DNA from: CADCTB01 sp036269435
GTDB lineage: Bacteria; Actinomycetota; Acidimicrobiia; Acidimicrobiales; AC-14
Direction of reading: 5' to 3'
Length of the DNA stretch: 14,433 nucleotides
NCBI GenBank assembly: GCA_036269435.1
Contig: DATASA010000039.1
Location: 1 to 14,433 of the forward strand
Shown here: one piece after another, positions 1 to 6,824 of the stretch
Layout: each line of letters starts with the position of its first letter
Numbering within the stretch: the stretch's first letter is position 1
Notes under the pieces: generated by a model
Databases searched by the model: none
What the model saw: the letters and a program-made list of their open reading frames with translations, nothing else
What the model was told of the DNA's origin: nothing
Program-made: the position numbers and the translations under genes

Positions 1-638
1 GGCAGCCCCGTGCCCAACTTCTTGCGCAGCTGGCGGACGTGCACGTCGATCGTGCGCTCGTCCCCGTACCAGTCGGCGCCCCACACCGCGTCGAGGATCT
101 GCTGGCGGCTCAGGGCCAGGCCCTCGTTCTCGGCCAGGTACCGCAGCAGGTCGTACTCCTTGGTGGCGAGGGCCACGACCTGGCCGTCACGGCGGGCCTC
201 CCGCCGTTTCAGGTCGACCTCCACGTCGCCGGCCAGCAGCACGTCGGCAGCCTGCTCCCGGGTGCGGCCGTCGGTCCGGCGCAGGATGGCCCGTACCCGG
301 GCGACGAGCTCGCGCGGCGCGAACGGCTTGGTGACGTAGTCGTCCGCACCGAGCTCGAGCCCCAGCACCCGGTCGATCTCGCCATCGCGGGCGGTCAGCA
401 TGAGAATGGGGACGTCGCTCGCCGTGCGCAGGCGGCGGCACACCTCCAGGCCGTCGATCCCGCCCGGCAGGCCGACGTCGAGGATGACCATACGGGGCCG
501 CTGGTCACGCACCGCCTCGATCCCGCGCTCGCCGGTGGAGGCCTGCACGACCCGGAAACCTTCCTGGCGCAGGTACAGCTCGACGAGGTCGGCGATGTGC
601 TGGTCGTCCTCGACCACGACGATCGTCGCCTCGTTCAT
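1..638 (-). CDS. OmpR/PhoP-family response regulator (C-terminus cut by window edge)
   Basis: DNA-binding response regulator of a two-component system. The N-terminal receiver domain (about residues 4-118) has the acidic pair D11/D12, phospho-acceptor D54 in VILDVGLPG, T82 and K104 in the TKPF motif. A winged-helix effector domain follows (about residues 125-212), ending in the recognition-helix motif TIDVHVRQLRKKLG, where the window stops; only about the last 15 residues are missing. The ATG at 638 fits the usual first residues of the family. A four-codon ATG frame just upstream ends with its TGA overlapping this ATG. No histidine kinase lies upstream, since the next gene is trpC, reading away; a kinase would have to be beyond the left edge. 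The signal sensed cannot be told from the sequence. The family call is secure; orthology to PhoP, RegX3 or MtrA is not. Confidence 0.93.
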   Translation of the reverse strand, partial: MNEATIVVVEDDQHIADLVELYLRQEGFRVVQASTGERGIEAVRDQRPRMVILDVGLPGGIDGLEVCRRLRTASDVPILMLTARDGEIDRVLGLELGADDYVTKPFAPRELVARVRAILRRTDGRTREQAADVLLAGDVEVDLKRREARRDGQVVALATKEYDLLRYLAENEGLALSRQQILDAVWGADWYGDERTIDVHVRQLRKKLGTGL

Positions 639-753
639 CCCGCCGCCATGCTCGCACGCCGGCCGGGAGAGGAAGTGGGCAGCGATCTTTCCCGAACGGG
701 TGCCGAGCACCGGCTGGGTCCATCGCTCCGGCCGGCCGATGGGGAGTGACAAC

Positions 754-759
754 TACGAT
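754..759 (+). promoter_or_regulatory. -10 box of a probable leaderless promoter for trpC
   Basis: TACGAT matches the actinobacterial -10 consensus TAnnnT and ends 6 nt before the trpC ATG at 766. That spacing would place the transcription start on the A of the ATG. No convincing Shine-Dalgarno sequence precedes this ATG, which agrees with leaderless translation. No clear -35 element is visible. Confidence 0.5.
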
Positions 760-765
760 CCGGCC

Positions 766-1545
766 ATGGGGACCGTGCTCGAGAGAATCGTCGCCGCCCA
801 CCGGGACGCGGCCGCGGCCGACGAGCGGGAGCTCGGGCCGCTCATGGAGCAGGCGGCGGCCGCGCCGCCTCCCCGCCGGTTCCGCAAGAGCATGGGCAGG
901 TGGGGGCTCGACGTGATCACGGAGATCAAGCGTCGGTCGCCGTCGAAGGGCGAGCTGGCGCCCGACCTCGATCCGGCCGGGCTGGCCAAGGCCTACGAGG
1001 CCGGTGGGGCGGTCGCCCTGTCCGTCCTCACCGACCGGGAGTTCTTCGGCGGCTCGCCCGAGGACCTCGTCGCAGCCCGGGCCGCAGTCAACCTGCCGGT
1101 CCTGCGCAAGGACTTCACCGTCGACGAGCGCGACGTCTGCGACGCCCGCATCATGGGCGCCGACGCCGTGCTGCTCATCGTCGCCGTCCTGTCCGACGAC
1201 GAGCTGAGGCGTTTCCACGACCTGGCCCACGAGCTGGGGATGGCCGCGCTGGTCGAGGTCCACGACGAGGCCGAGGTCGCCCGGGCCGTGGTCATCCACG
1301 CCGACATGGTGGGCGTCAACCAGCGCGACCTGCGGACGTTCGAGGTCGACAAGGGCCGGGCCGTGCGCCTGGCTCGCAGCATCCCGAGCGGCGTGCTCAA
1401 GGTGGCCGAGTCCGGCATCGGCGGCGCCGACGACCTTCGGCGCCTGGCCGACGCCGGCTACGACGGCGCCCTCGTCGGCGAGCACCTGGTCACCGCCGCG
1501 GATCCCACCGAAACCCTCCGGCGATTGCGAGAAGGAGTGCGATGA
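766..1545 (+). CDS. trpC: Indole-3-glycerol-phosphate synthase
   Basis: Catalyses ring closure of carboxyphenylamino-deoxyribulose 5-phosphate to indole-3-glycerol phosphate in tryptophan biosynthesis; a soluble TIM barrel. The 259-residue length is normal. Diagnostic motifs are ITEIKRRSPSKG (E53, K55), LRKDF (K115), LVEVHDE (E164), GVNQRDL and VAESGI, which together form the known active site. I chose the ATG at 766 because a TAnnnT -10 box sits 6 nt upstream and the protein then begins with the usual helix. An in-frame ATG at 739 would add nine residues and has no better ribosome site. The stop overlaps the start of the TrpB2 gene (ATGA), so the two are probably translationally coupled. The name is firm. 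Confidence 0.96.
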   Translation: MGTVLERIVAAHRDAAAADERELGPLMEQAAAAPPPRRFRKSMGRWGLDVITEIKRRSPSKGELAPDLDPAGLAKAYEAGGAVALSVLTDREFFGGSPEDLVAARAAVNLPVLRKDFTVDERDVCDARIMGADAVLLIVAVLSDDELRRFHDLAHELGMAALVEVHDEAEVARAVVIHADMVGVNQRDLRTFEVDKGRAVRLARSIPSGVLKVAESGIGGADDLRRLADAGYDGALVGEHLVTAADPTETLRRLREGVR

Positions 1546-2789
1546 CGGCCCAGATTCCCCAAGCCCGGATGCCGGACGCATGGTTCAACGTCGTCCCCCA
1601 CCTGCCGGCCCCGTTGCAGCCGCCGCTGCACCCCGGGACCCGCGAGCCGGTCGGCCCCGACGACCTGGCCCCGCTGTTCCCCATGGCCCTGATCGGCCAG
1701 GAGGTGACGGCCGAGCCGTGGGTGGACGTCCCGGGCGAGGTGCTCGACGTGCTGCGGACGTGGCGCCCCACGCCGCTGGTCAGGGCCCACCGGCTCGAGC
1801 AGGCCCTCGGCACGCCCGCCCGGATCTATTACAAGGACGAGTCGGTGTCACCGGCCGGTTCGCACAAGCCCAACACAGCCGTCCCTCAGGCGTTCTACAA
1901 CAAGCAGGAAGGCGTGACCCGCCTGGCCACCGAGACCGGCGCCGGCCAGTGGGGGAGCGCGCTGTCCCTGGCCTGCGCCCTCTTCGGCCTGGAGTGCAAG
2001 GTGTACATGGTCCGGTCGTCGTTCGAGCAGAAGCCCTACCGCCGGGTCATGATCGAGACCTGGGGGGGCGACGTGGAGCCGTCGCCGGTCGACGATCCGT
2101 CGCACCCCGGCTCGCTCGGCACCGCCATCAGCGACGCCGTGCGGGACGCGGCCCAGCGACCGGACACCCACTACGCCCTGGGGTCGGTCCTCAACCACGT
2201 CCTCCTCCACCAGACGGTCATCGGCCTCGAGGCCAAGGAGCAGCTGACCGCGGCCGGCGAGGGGCTCCCGGACGTGGTCATCGCCAGCTGCGGCGGCGGC
2301 TCCAACCTCGGTGGCATCTCCCTGCCGTTCGTACCCGAGGCCGGCGTGCGGTTGATGGCCGTCGAGCCGTCGTCGTGCCCCACGCTCACCTCGGGACGGT
2401 TCGAGTACGACTTCGGCGACACTGCGGGCATGACGCCCCTGCTGGCCATGTACACCCTCGGCCACGAGTTCGTCCCGCCGACCATCCACGCCGGCGGCCT
2501 GCGCTACCACGGGGACGCACCGATCATCTCCAACCTGGTCCAGGCCGGCCGGATGGAGGCGGTCGCCTATCCGCAGGGGAAGGTGTTCGAGGCCGCGGTC
2601 CAGTTCGCCCGCACCCAGGGTTCGATTCCCGCGCCGGAGACGGCCCACGCCGTGCGGGCCGCCATCGACGAGGCCCTGCTGGCCAAGGAGGAGGGCACGG
2701 AGAAGGTCATCCTGTTCTCCTACTCCGGCCACGGCCTGCTCGACCTCGCCGCCTACGACGACTACCTCCACGATCGCCTGGACGGATAG
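1542..2789 (+). CDS. trpB2: TrpB2-type tryptophan synthase beta chain (TrpB-like PLP enzyme)
   Basis: PLP-dependent fold-type II enzyme of the TrpB2 branch, 415 residues. The PLP lysine is K109 in PAGSHKPNTA, the glutamate region is ATETGAGQWGSAL, and the phosphate-binding loop is SCGGGSNLGG. The N-terminal extension, the GSHKPN rather than GSHKIN motif, and the long insert around residues 165-190 separate it from the classical TrpB1 encoded later in this window. TrpB2 enzymes condense indole (and in some organisms other nucleophiles) with serine, often without TrpA, and may salvage free indole. The start overlaps the trpC stop and has AAGGAG at 1532-1537. The gene ends inside the first, diverged copy of a 16-bp tandem array. 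Which activity it has in vivo cannot be decided from sequence. Confidence 0.93.
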   Translation: MTAQIPQARMPDAWFNVVPHLPAPLQPPLHPGTREPVGPDDLAPLFPMALIGQEVTAEPWVDVPGEVLDVLRTWRPTPLVRAHRLEQALGTPARIYYKDESVSPAGSHKPNTAVPQAFYNKQEGVTRLATETGAGQWGSALSLACALFGLECKVYMVRSSFEQKPYRRVMIETWGGDVEPSPVDDPSHPGSLGTAISDAVRDAAQRPDTHYALGSVLNHVLLHQTVIGLEAKEQLTAAGEGLPDVVIASCGGGSNLGGISLPFVPEAGVRLMAVEPSSCPTLTSGRFEYDFGDTAGMTPLLAMYTLGHEFVPPTIHAGGLRYHGDAPIISNLVQAGRMEAVAYPQGKVFEAAVQFARTQGSIPAPETAHAVRAAIDEALLAKEEGTEKVILFSYSGHGLLDLAAYDDYLHDRLDG

Positions 2790-2869
2790 GCGCCTGGACG
2801 GAGAGGCGCCTGGACGGAGAGGCGCCTGGACGGAGAGGCGCCTGGACGGAGAGGCGCCTGGACGGAGAG
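2774..2869. repeat. 16-bp tandem repeat array, six copies, overlapping the end of trpB2
   Basis: Five identical head-to-tail copies of GCGCCTGGACGGAGAG run from 2790 to 2869. A diverged first copy (2774-2789, two mismatches) encodes the last residues and the TAG stop of trpB2. The later copies carry G in place of the T of that TAG. Each junction forms the 8-bp palindrome AGGCGCCT, giving regularly spaced symmetric sites. The array fills almost the whole gap between trpB2 and the convergent minus-strand gene that ends at 2876. It has no unique spacers, so it is not CRISPR. A slippage-expanded minisatellite is the simplest explanation. Confidence 0.95.
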
Positions 2870-2875
2870 GCGTCG

Positions 2876-3697
2876 CTACGGGGGCCTGATCAGCCCCGGG
2901 AGGCGGGGGGCCAACCAGGGCCGGCGGCCCCACGTCGAAATCTGGCCGCGCAGCAACGGCGGGGCCAGGCCGGTCCGGTGCCAGGCCAGCAGGACGAGGG
3001 CCCGGGGGTCGATCGAGAGGTGGCAGTCGACCTTGCGGTTCGACGGATCCTCGATGGTCAGGCCGCCGTCGGCGAAGACGAAGAACACCCGGCCGCCGCC
3101 CCGAATGCGGATGTCGTACGTCGCCCGCAGGCCGGCGGCCCGTTCCGGGTGGACCGCGTACGTCGGCCGCCCCAGTGCCCGGTACATCGGGCAGATGAAG
3201 CCCCGGAAGGCCAGGACCGCGTCGGTCCGCTCCAGCGGCCACCGCTGGCCGGTGGCCTTCGACAGATCCCGGCCATGGACGAGGCACTCGCTGACGATGT
3301 GGCAGGCCAGGACCGACGCCGTCACCCGGGCGCCGCCCAGCCAGTCGCGGGGCGCATGGCCGTCGACCTTCGCCGCCACCGCGAGGAACGTCTCGGCGGC
3401 CGACTCGATCCGCGCCGCCAGCGCGCCGAGGTCGTGCACCGCTTCGTCCCTGACCTTCGACTGGGTGAGCTCGCCCAGGTCGTCCAGGTCGGCCAACGGC
3501 GACGGCACCTCGTTGATCAGGTCGGCGTCGACCTCGAACACGTGGGTGATGTGGGCTGCGAGCTGCCCGGCGTCCCAGACACCGAGAGTCGGCGCGGAGG
3601 CGTCGGCCACGGAGCGCACGAGGTCCGCCGAGCGCCGGGCCATGGTCGCCACCGCGGCGCGGGGGTCGTTGCCCAGGGAGATGTCCCAGTGCGGCAT
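2876..3697 (-). CDS. Mycothiol-dependent maleylpyruvate isomerase-type (DinB fold) protein
   Basis: 273-residue protein of the actinobacterial DinB-like/maleylpyruvate isomerase family. The N-terminal four-helix part has VWDAGQLAAHIT (H49) and SECLVHGRDL (E137, H141), which match the His/Glu/His metal site of mycothiol-dependent isomerases in spacing. The C-terminal part (about residues 185-260, with FFVFADGGLTIEDP and CHLSIDP) resembles the sterol-carrier-like domain often fused to it. Members are predicted metal-dependent, mycothiol-using transferases or isomerases; the substrate here is unknown. It interrupts the trp genes on the opposite strand, ends against the tandem array and diverges from trpF with only 37 nt between starts. 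A TAGATT box 7 nt before its ATG suggests leaderless expression. Confidence 0.82.
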   Translation of the reverse strand: MPHWDISLGNDPRAAVATMARRSADLVRSVADASAPTLGVWDAGQLAAHITHVFEVDADLINEVPSPLADLDDLGELTQSKVRDEAVHDLGALAARIESAAETFLAVAAKVDGHAPRDWLGGARVTASVLACHIVSECLVHGRDLSKATGQRWPLERTDAVLAFRGFICPMYRALGRPTYAVHPERAAGLRATYDIRIRGGGRVFFVFADGGLTIEDPSNRKVDCHLSIDPRALVLLAWHRTGLAPPLLRGQISTWGRRPWLAPRLPGLIRPP

Positions 3698-3704
3698 GGC
3701 GGGC

Positions 3705-3710
3705 AATCTA
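3705..3710 (-). promoter_or_regulatory. -10 box of a probable leaderless promoter for the minus-strand DinB-fold gene
   Basis: On the minus strand this reads TAGATT and ends 7 nt before the ATG at 3697, the spacing expected for a leaderless actinobacterial transcript. Its -35 region would fall at about 3728-3733, on top of the trpF promoter that reads the other way. Confidence 0.5.
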
Positions 3711-3722
3711 GGTCCCAGCCGG

Positions 3723-3728
3723 TACCGT
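3723..3728 (+). promoter_or_regulatory. -10 box of a probable leaderless promoter for trpF
   Basis: TACCGT ends 6 nt before the GTG start of trpF at 3735. The same geometry precedes trpC, the divergent gene and the peroxiredoxin gene. No Shine-Dalgarno sequence with suitable spacing is seen. Confidence 0.5.
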
Positions 3729-3734
3729 CGAGGC

Positions 3735-4382
3735 GTGTTCGTGAAGATCTGTGGCACGACGAGCGAGGCCGACGCCCTGCTCGCCGTGGCCATGGGCGCC
3801 GACGCCGTGGGCTTCATCTTCGCGCCTTCACCACGCCAGATCGCGGTCGGGCTGGCGTCGGACATCGCCAAGCGGCTACCGCCCGAGATCATGACCGTCG
3901 GGGTGTTCCGGGACGAGGCGCCGGCCCGCGTGGTCGAGATCGTCAACAGCGTCGGCCTGCGGGCAGCCCAGCTCCACGGCCACGAGACCGCCGATCAGGC
4001 CCAGTGGGTGCGCCAGCGGGTGCCCTTCGTGATCCAGGTTTTTCCGGCCGGGGCGCCCGCCATCGCCCGCGCCGGGGACTACGGGGCCGACATCATCATG
4101 ATCGACGCGCCCCGGCCCGGTTCGGGCCAGATCTTCGACTGGGAGCTGGCGGAGCTGCCCGACGGCCTGCGGCTCATGCTCGCCGGCGGCCTGCACGCCG
4201 GAAATGTGGCCGAGGCCATCGCCCGGGTGCACCCGTGGGGGGTCGACGTGGTCACCGGCGTGGAGCGGTCGCCCGGCATCAAGGACCCCGTGCGCCTGCG
4301 GGCGTTCGTGGCTGCGGCCAAGGCGACCGAGGCGCCCGAATACGAGTCCACCGCCGCCGGCCCGTTCGACCAGGATGACTAG
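3735..4382 (+). CDS. trpF: Phosphoribosylanthranilate isomerase
   Basis: Catalyses the Amadori rearrangement of phosphoribosylanthranilate to CdRP, the substrate of TrpC. The 215-residue TIM barrel begins with VKICGTTS (catalytic C6) and has QLHGHE at about 79-84, the catalytic aspartate D124 in MIDAPRPGSG, LAGGLHAGNV, and a C-terminal GVDVVTGVERSPGIKD phosphate-binding segment. The usual GGTG after the aspartate is replaced by GSGQ, a modest departure. The GTG at 3735 is preferred because the family starts only one or two residues before KICG and a -10 box sits just upstream. Its presence beside trpC argues against PriA serving both pathways here. The stop TAG is immediately followed by the trpB ATG. 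Confidence 0.95.
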   Translation: MFVKICGTTSEADALLAVAMGADAVGFIFAPSPRQIAVGLASDIAKRLPPEIMTVGVFRDEAPARVVEIVNSVGLRAAQLHGHETADQAQWVRQRVPFVIQVFPAGAPAIARAGDYGADIIMIDAPRPGSGQIFDWELAELPDGLRLMLAGGLHAGNVAEAIARVHPWGVDVVTGVERSPGIKDPVRLRAFVAAAKATEAPEYESTAAGPFDQDD

Positions 4383-5564
4383 ATGACCACCCTCATGGGC
4401 GAGCCCACCTCCGACGGCCGGTTCGGCGAGTTCGGTGGGCGGTTCCTGCCCGAGGCGCTCATTCCGGCCTGTACGGAGCTGGAGGCCGCCTTCACCGAGG
4501 CGTGGGCCGACCCCGCCTTCCACGCCGAGTACGAGTCGATCCTGCACCACTACGGCGGCCGGCCCACGCCCGTCACCGAGTGCCGCAACCTGTCGTCCCA
4601 GCTGGGCGTACGCGTGCTGCTGAAGCGGGAGGACCTGGCCCACACCGGGTCGCACAAGATCAACAACGTGATCGGCCAGGCCCTGCTGGCCCGGCGCATG
4701 GGCAAGACCCGGCTGATCGCCGAGACGGGCGCCGGCCAGCACGGCGTCGCCACCGCCACCGCCGCGGCCCTGCTCGGCTTCGAGTGCCGGATCTACATGG
4801 GCGAGGTCGACGTCGTCCGCCAGGAGCTCAACGTCTTCCGCATGAAGCTGCTGGGCGCCGAGGTGGTGCCGGTGTCCTCCGGCAGCCGGACCCTCAAGGA
4901 CGCCATCAACGAGACCCTGCGCGAGTGGGTGGCGACGGTCGGGGCGACGCACTACTGCCTGGGCTCGGTCATGGGACCGCACCCGTACCCGTGGATGGTG
5001 CGCGAGTTCCAGCGGGTGGTCGGCACCGAGGCCCGCGAGCAGTGCCGCGAGCTGCTGGGCGACGCCGACCCCGAGGTGGTGGTGGCCTGCGTGGGCGGCG
5101 GGTCGAACGCGGCCGGCACGTTCGCCGGGTTCGTCGACACCGGTGCCCGCCTGGTCGGCGTCGAGCCGGCGGGTGGCGCGGCGATCGGCCGGGGGATCCC
5201 CGGCGTCGTGCACGGGAGCAAGTCGTACCTCCTCCAGGACGAGCACGGCCAGGTGCTCGAGGCCCACTCCCTGTCGGCCGGCCTCGACTATCCCGGCGTC
5301 GGCCCCGAGCACGCCCACCTGTCGGCCATCGGCCGGGTCACCTACGCCGCCGCCGGCGACGCCGAGGTGCTCGAGGCCTTCAGCCTGCTGGCCCGGACCG
5401 AGGGGATCATCCCGGCCCTGGAGCCGGCCCACGCCCTGGCCTGGGTCGTGCGGGCCGCCGGTTCGGACGATCTGCCGACCGGCTGCACCGTTCTGGTGAC
5501 CCTCTCGGGCCGGGGCGACAAGGACGTGGCCCAGGTGATGGAGATGTTGACGCCACGCGGCTAA
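4383..5564 (+). CDS. trpB: Tryptophan synthase beta chain (TrpB1 type)
   Basis: Classical PLP-dependent beta subunit that joins indole from TrpA to serine, 393 residues as usual. The N-terminus has GEFGGRFLPEAL. The PLP lysine is K92 in HTGSHKINN, the catalytic glutamate E114 lies in AETGAGQHG, and the phosphate loop is CVGGGSNA. Further motifs are EPAGG, SAGLDYPGVGPEH and a C-terminal LSGRGDKD. The ATG directly follows the trpF stop (TAG then ATG), implying coupled translation. It is the second TrpB in the cluster and, being of the TrpA-partner class, is the likely subunit of the alpha-beta complex with the trpA product. A PadR-type regulator gene separates it from trpA. Confidence 0.97.
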   Translation: MTTLMGEPTSDGRFGEFGGRFLPEALIPACTELEAAFTEAWADPAFHAEYESILHHYGGRPTPVTECRNLSSQLGVRVLLKREDLAHTGSHKINNVIGQALLARRMGKTRLIAETGAGQHGVATATAAALLGFECRIYMGEVDVVRQELNVFRMKLLGAEVVPVSSGSRTLKDAINETLREWVATVGATHYCLGSVMGPHPYPWMVREFQRVVGTEAREQCRELLGDADPEVVVACVGGGSNAAGTFAGFVDTGARLVGVEPAGGAAIGRGIPGVVHGSKSYLLQDEHGQVLEAHSLSAGLDYPGVGPEHAHLSAIGRVTYAAAGDAEVLEAFSLLARTEGIIPALEPAHALAWVVRAAGSDDLPTGCTVLVTLSGRGDKDVAQVMEMLTPRG

Positions 5565-5573
5565 TGACAGAGC

Positions 5574-5579
5574 TACTCT
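5574..5579 (+). promoter_or_regulatory. Possible -10 box for the PadR-family gene
   Basis: TACTCT fits TAnnnT and lies between the trpB stop and the preferred GTG start at 5619, giving a 5' leader of about 33 nt. The imperfect dyad TATG-N7-CATA at 5579-5593 overlaps the expected transcription start and could be an autoregulatory operator, since PadR proteins often bind short ATG/CAT-type dyads. No good -35 is seen at 17-18 nt. Confidence 0.35.
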
Positions 5580-5618
5580 ATGCCGTCAACATACAGCGGC
5601 AGAAGCGGAGCTCCGGCG

Positions 5619-5963
5619 GTGGCCAACGATTTCGAGAGCGACGTTGCTCATCCAAGGGCGCTTCTGGCGCCGTGCCTCCTGCTGCTCCTGGCCGAGGCGC
5701 CGGGCCACGGCTACGAGCTGATGGAGCGGCTCAAGCCGCTCGGCTTCGACTGGGGCGGGCCCGGACCCATCTACCGCGAGCTGCGAGCGCTGGAGAACGC
5801 GGGCCTGGTGGCCTCGGCCTGGTCGGCGCCGCGGGCCGGCCCGGTGCCACGCGTCTATGAGCTGACCACCGAGGGCCGCGACGCGCTGGACCGGTGTGCC
5901 ACCAACGTCGTCCAGCTCTCGAGCCTCCTCGACCAGTTCCTGGGGCGCCACCGCGTCCTCTGA
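5619..5963 (+). CDS. PadR-family transcriptional regulator
   Basis: Small (114-residue) winged-helix DNA-binding protein of the PadR type. The sequence shows LLLLLAEAPGHGYELMERL (helices 1-2), the recognition segment GPIYRELRALENAGLV (about 49-64), the wing ending PRVYELTTEGRDAL (about 77-90), and a short C-terminal helix for dimerisation. I favour the GTG at 5619, which has AAGCGGAG 8 nt upstream. The in-frame ATG at 5580 would add 13 poorly conserved-looking residues, has no ribosome site, and abuts a likely -10 box. The gene sits in line between trpB and trpA, with 23 nt to trpA, so it is probably co-transcribed with trpA. Its ligand and targets are unknown; local control of the trp or downstream fab genes is an inference from position only. 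Confidence 0.88.
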   Translation: MANDFESDVAHPRALLAPCLLLLLAEAPGHGYELMERLKPLGFDWGGPGPIYRELRALENAGLVASAWSAPRAGPVPRVYELTTEGRDALDRCATNVVQLSSLLDQFLGRHRVL

Positions 5964-5986
5964 CGTCCCATCGGCAAGAGTGGGGC

Positions 5987-6793
5987 ATGACCGCAGTGGG
6001 GCAACAGGGCCGGATCGAGACCGCCTTGCGCGCCAGCCGCGACGGCGGCCGCAAGCTGCTCGTGCCCTACGTCACCGGCGGGCTGGGTGACGACTGGATC
6101 CGCGTGGTCGAGGCCGTCGCCGCCGCGGGGGCGGATGCCATCGAGATCGGCATCCCCTTCTCCGATCCCGTCATGGACGGTCCGGTCATCCAGGAGGCGT
6201 CGCAGCGGGCGCTGGCCGGAGGGGCCACGCCGGTCTCCATCCTGGCCGACCTGGCCCGGATCGATGCCGGTGTCCCGTTGGTCGTCATGTCGTACTACAA
6301 CATCCTGTTCCGGGCCGGCCACCTGCGCTTCGCCCGGTCGCTGGCCGCGCAGGGCGTCTCGGGCGCCATCGTCCCCGACCTCCCCCTGGTCGAGCTCGAC
6401 GGCTGGGCCGAGGCGGCCGACGCCGCCGGCGTCGAGACCATCCTGCTCGCCGCGCCGAACACCCCCGACGTGACCCTCGCCGAGATCTGCCGGCGCAGCC
6501 GGGGCTGGGTCTACGGGGTCGCGCTGATGGGCGTGACCGGGGAGCGGTCGGCGCTGGCGTCGAGCGCCGGGCTCATGGGCCGCCGGCTCAAAGCCATCAC
6601 CGACACGCCGGTCCTGATCGGCGTCGGCGTGTCCAGCGCGGCGCAGGCGGTCGAGGCTGCGGCCGACGCCGACGGCGTCATTGTCGGATCGGCGCTGGTC
6701 CGGCGGCTGCTGGAGGGCGCCGGGCCGGACGGGGCGGCCGCGTTCGTCGCCGAGCTGCGCGCCGGCCTCGACGGGTCCGGTCGCCGGACGTAA
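5987..6793 (+). CDS. trpA: Tryptophan synthase alpha chain
   Basis: Cleaves indole-3-glycerol phosphate to indole and glyceraldehyde 3-phosphate, and passes indole to TrpB. The 268-residue TIM barrel has the motif EIGIPFSDPVMDGP with catalytic E53 and D64, preceded by VPYVTGG. MSYYNILF, VPDLPLVE, LAAPNTPD, GVALMGVTGER, GVGVSS and VIVGSALVRR follow, all at family-typical positions. The ATG at 5987 has only a weak AAGAG upstream. The usual loop signature S/TxGxTG reads LMGVTGER. The fabD start follows after 31 nt, so trpA may be co-transcribed with the fatty-acid genes. Confidence 0.97.
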   Translation: MTAVGQQGRIETALRASRDGGRKLLVPYVTGGLGDDWIRVVEAVAAAGADAIEIGIPFSDPVMDGPVIQEASQRALAGGATPVSILADLARIDAGVPLVVMSYYNILFRAGHLRFARSLAAQGVSGAIVPDLPLVELDGWAEAADAAGVETILLAAPNTPDVTLAEICRRSRGWVYGVALMGVTGERSALASSAGLMGRRLKAITDTPVLIGVGVSSAAQAVEAAADADGVIVGSALVRRLLEGAGPDGAAAFVAELRAGLDGSGRRT

Positions 6794-6824
6794 CCCTTTG
6801 CGTTCCCGGGTAGTCACAGAGGCA

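Noticed and set aside
639..765. Palindrome CCCG-AA-CGGG (around 690-699) in the gap between the response regulator and trpC as an operator
   Set aside because: Four-base arms are too short to separate from chance at this GC content.
505..1581. Long minus-strand open frame opposite trpC
   Set aside because: Shadow of trpC; its far end only overlaps the response regulator in another frame and it shows no domain.
2790..2869. CRISPR array
   Set aside because: The units are contiguous 16-mers with no spacers between them.
1580..4378. A very long (about 930-codon) plus-strand open frame spanning trpB2, the tandem array and trpF
   Set aside because: Its translation is an Arg/Pro/Gly-rich out-of-frame product typical of high-GC DNA. 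The other frames in the same region encode recognisable enzymes.
3876..5432. Long minus-strand open frame opposite trpF and trpB
   Set aside because: Antisense frame with low-complexity, His/Asp/Gly/Val-rich content and no recognisable motif; it mirrors the codon pattern of the real genes.
5580..5618. ATG at 5580 as the start of the PadR gene
   Set aside because: It directly abuts a TACTCT -10 box and has no ribosome site, while the GTG at 5619 has AAGCGGAG at good spacing and gives a normal family N-terminus.
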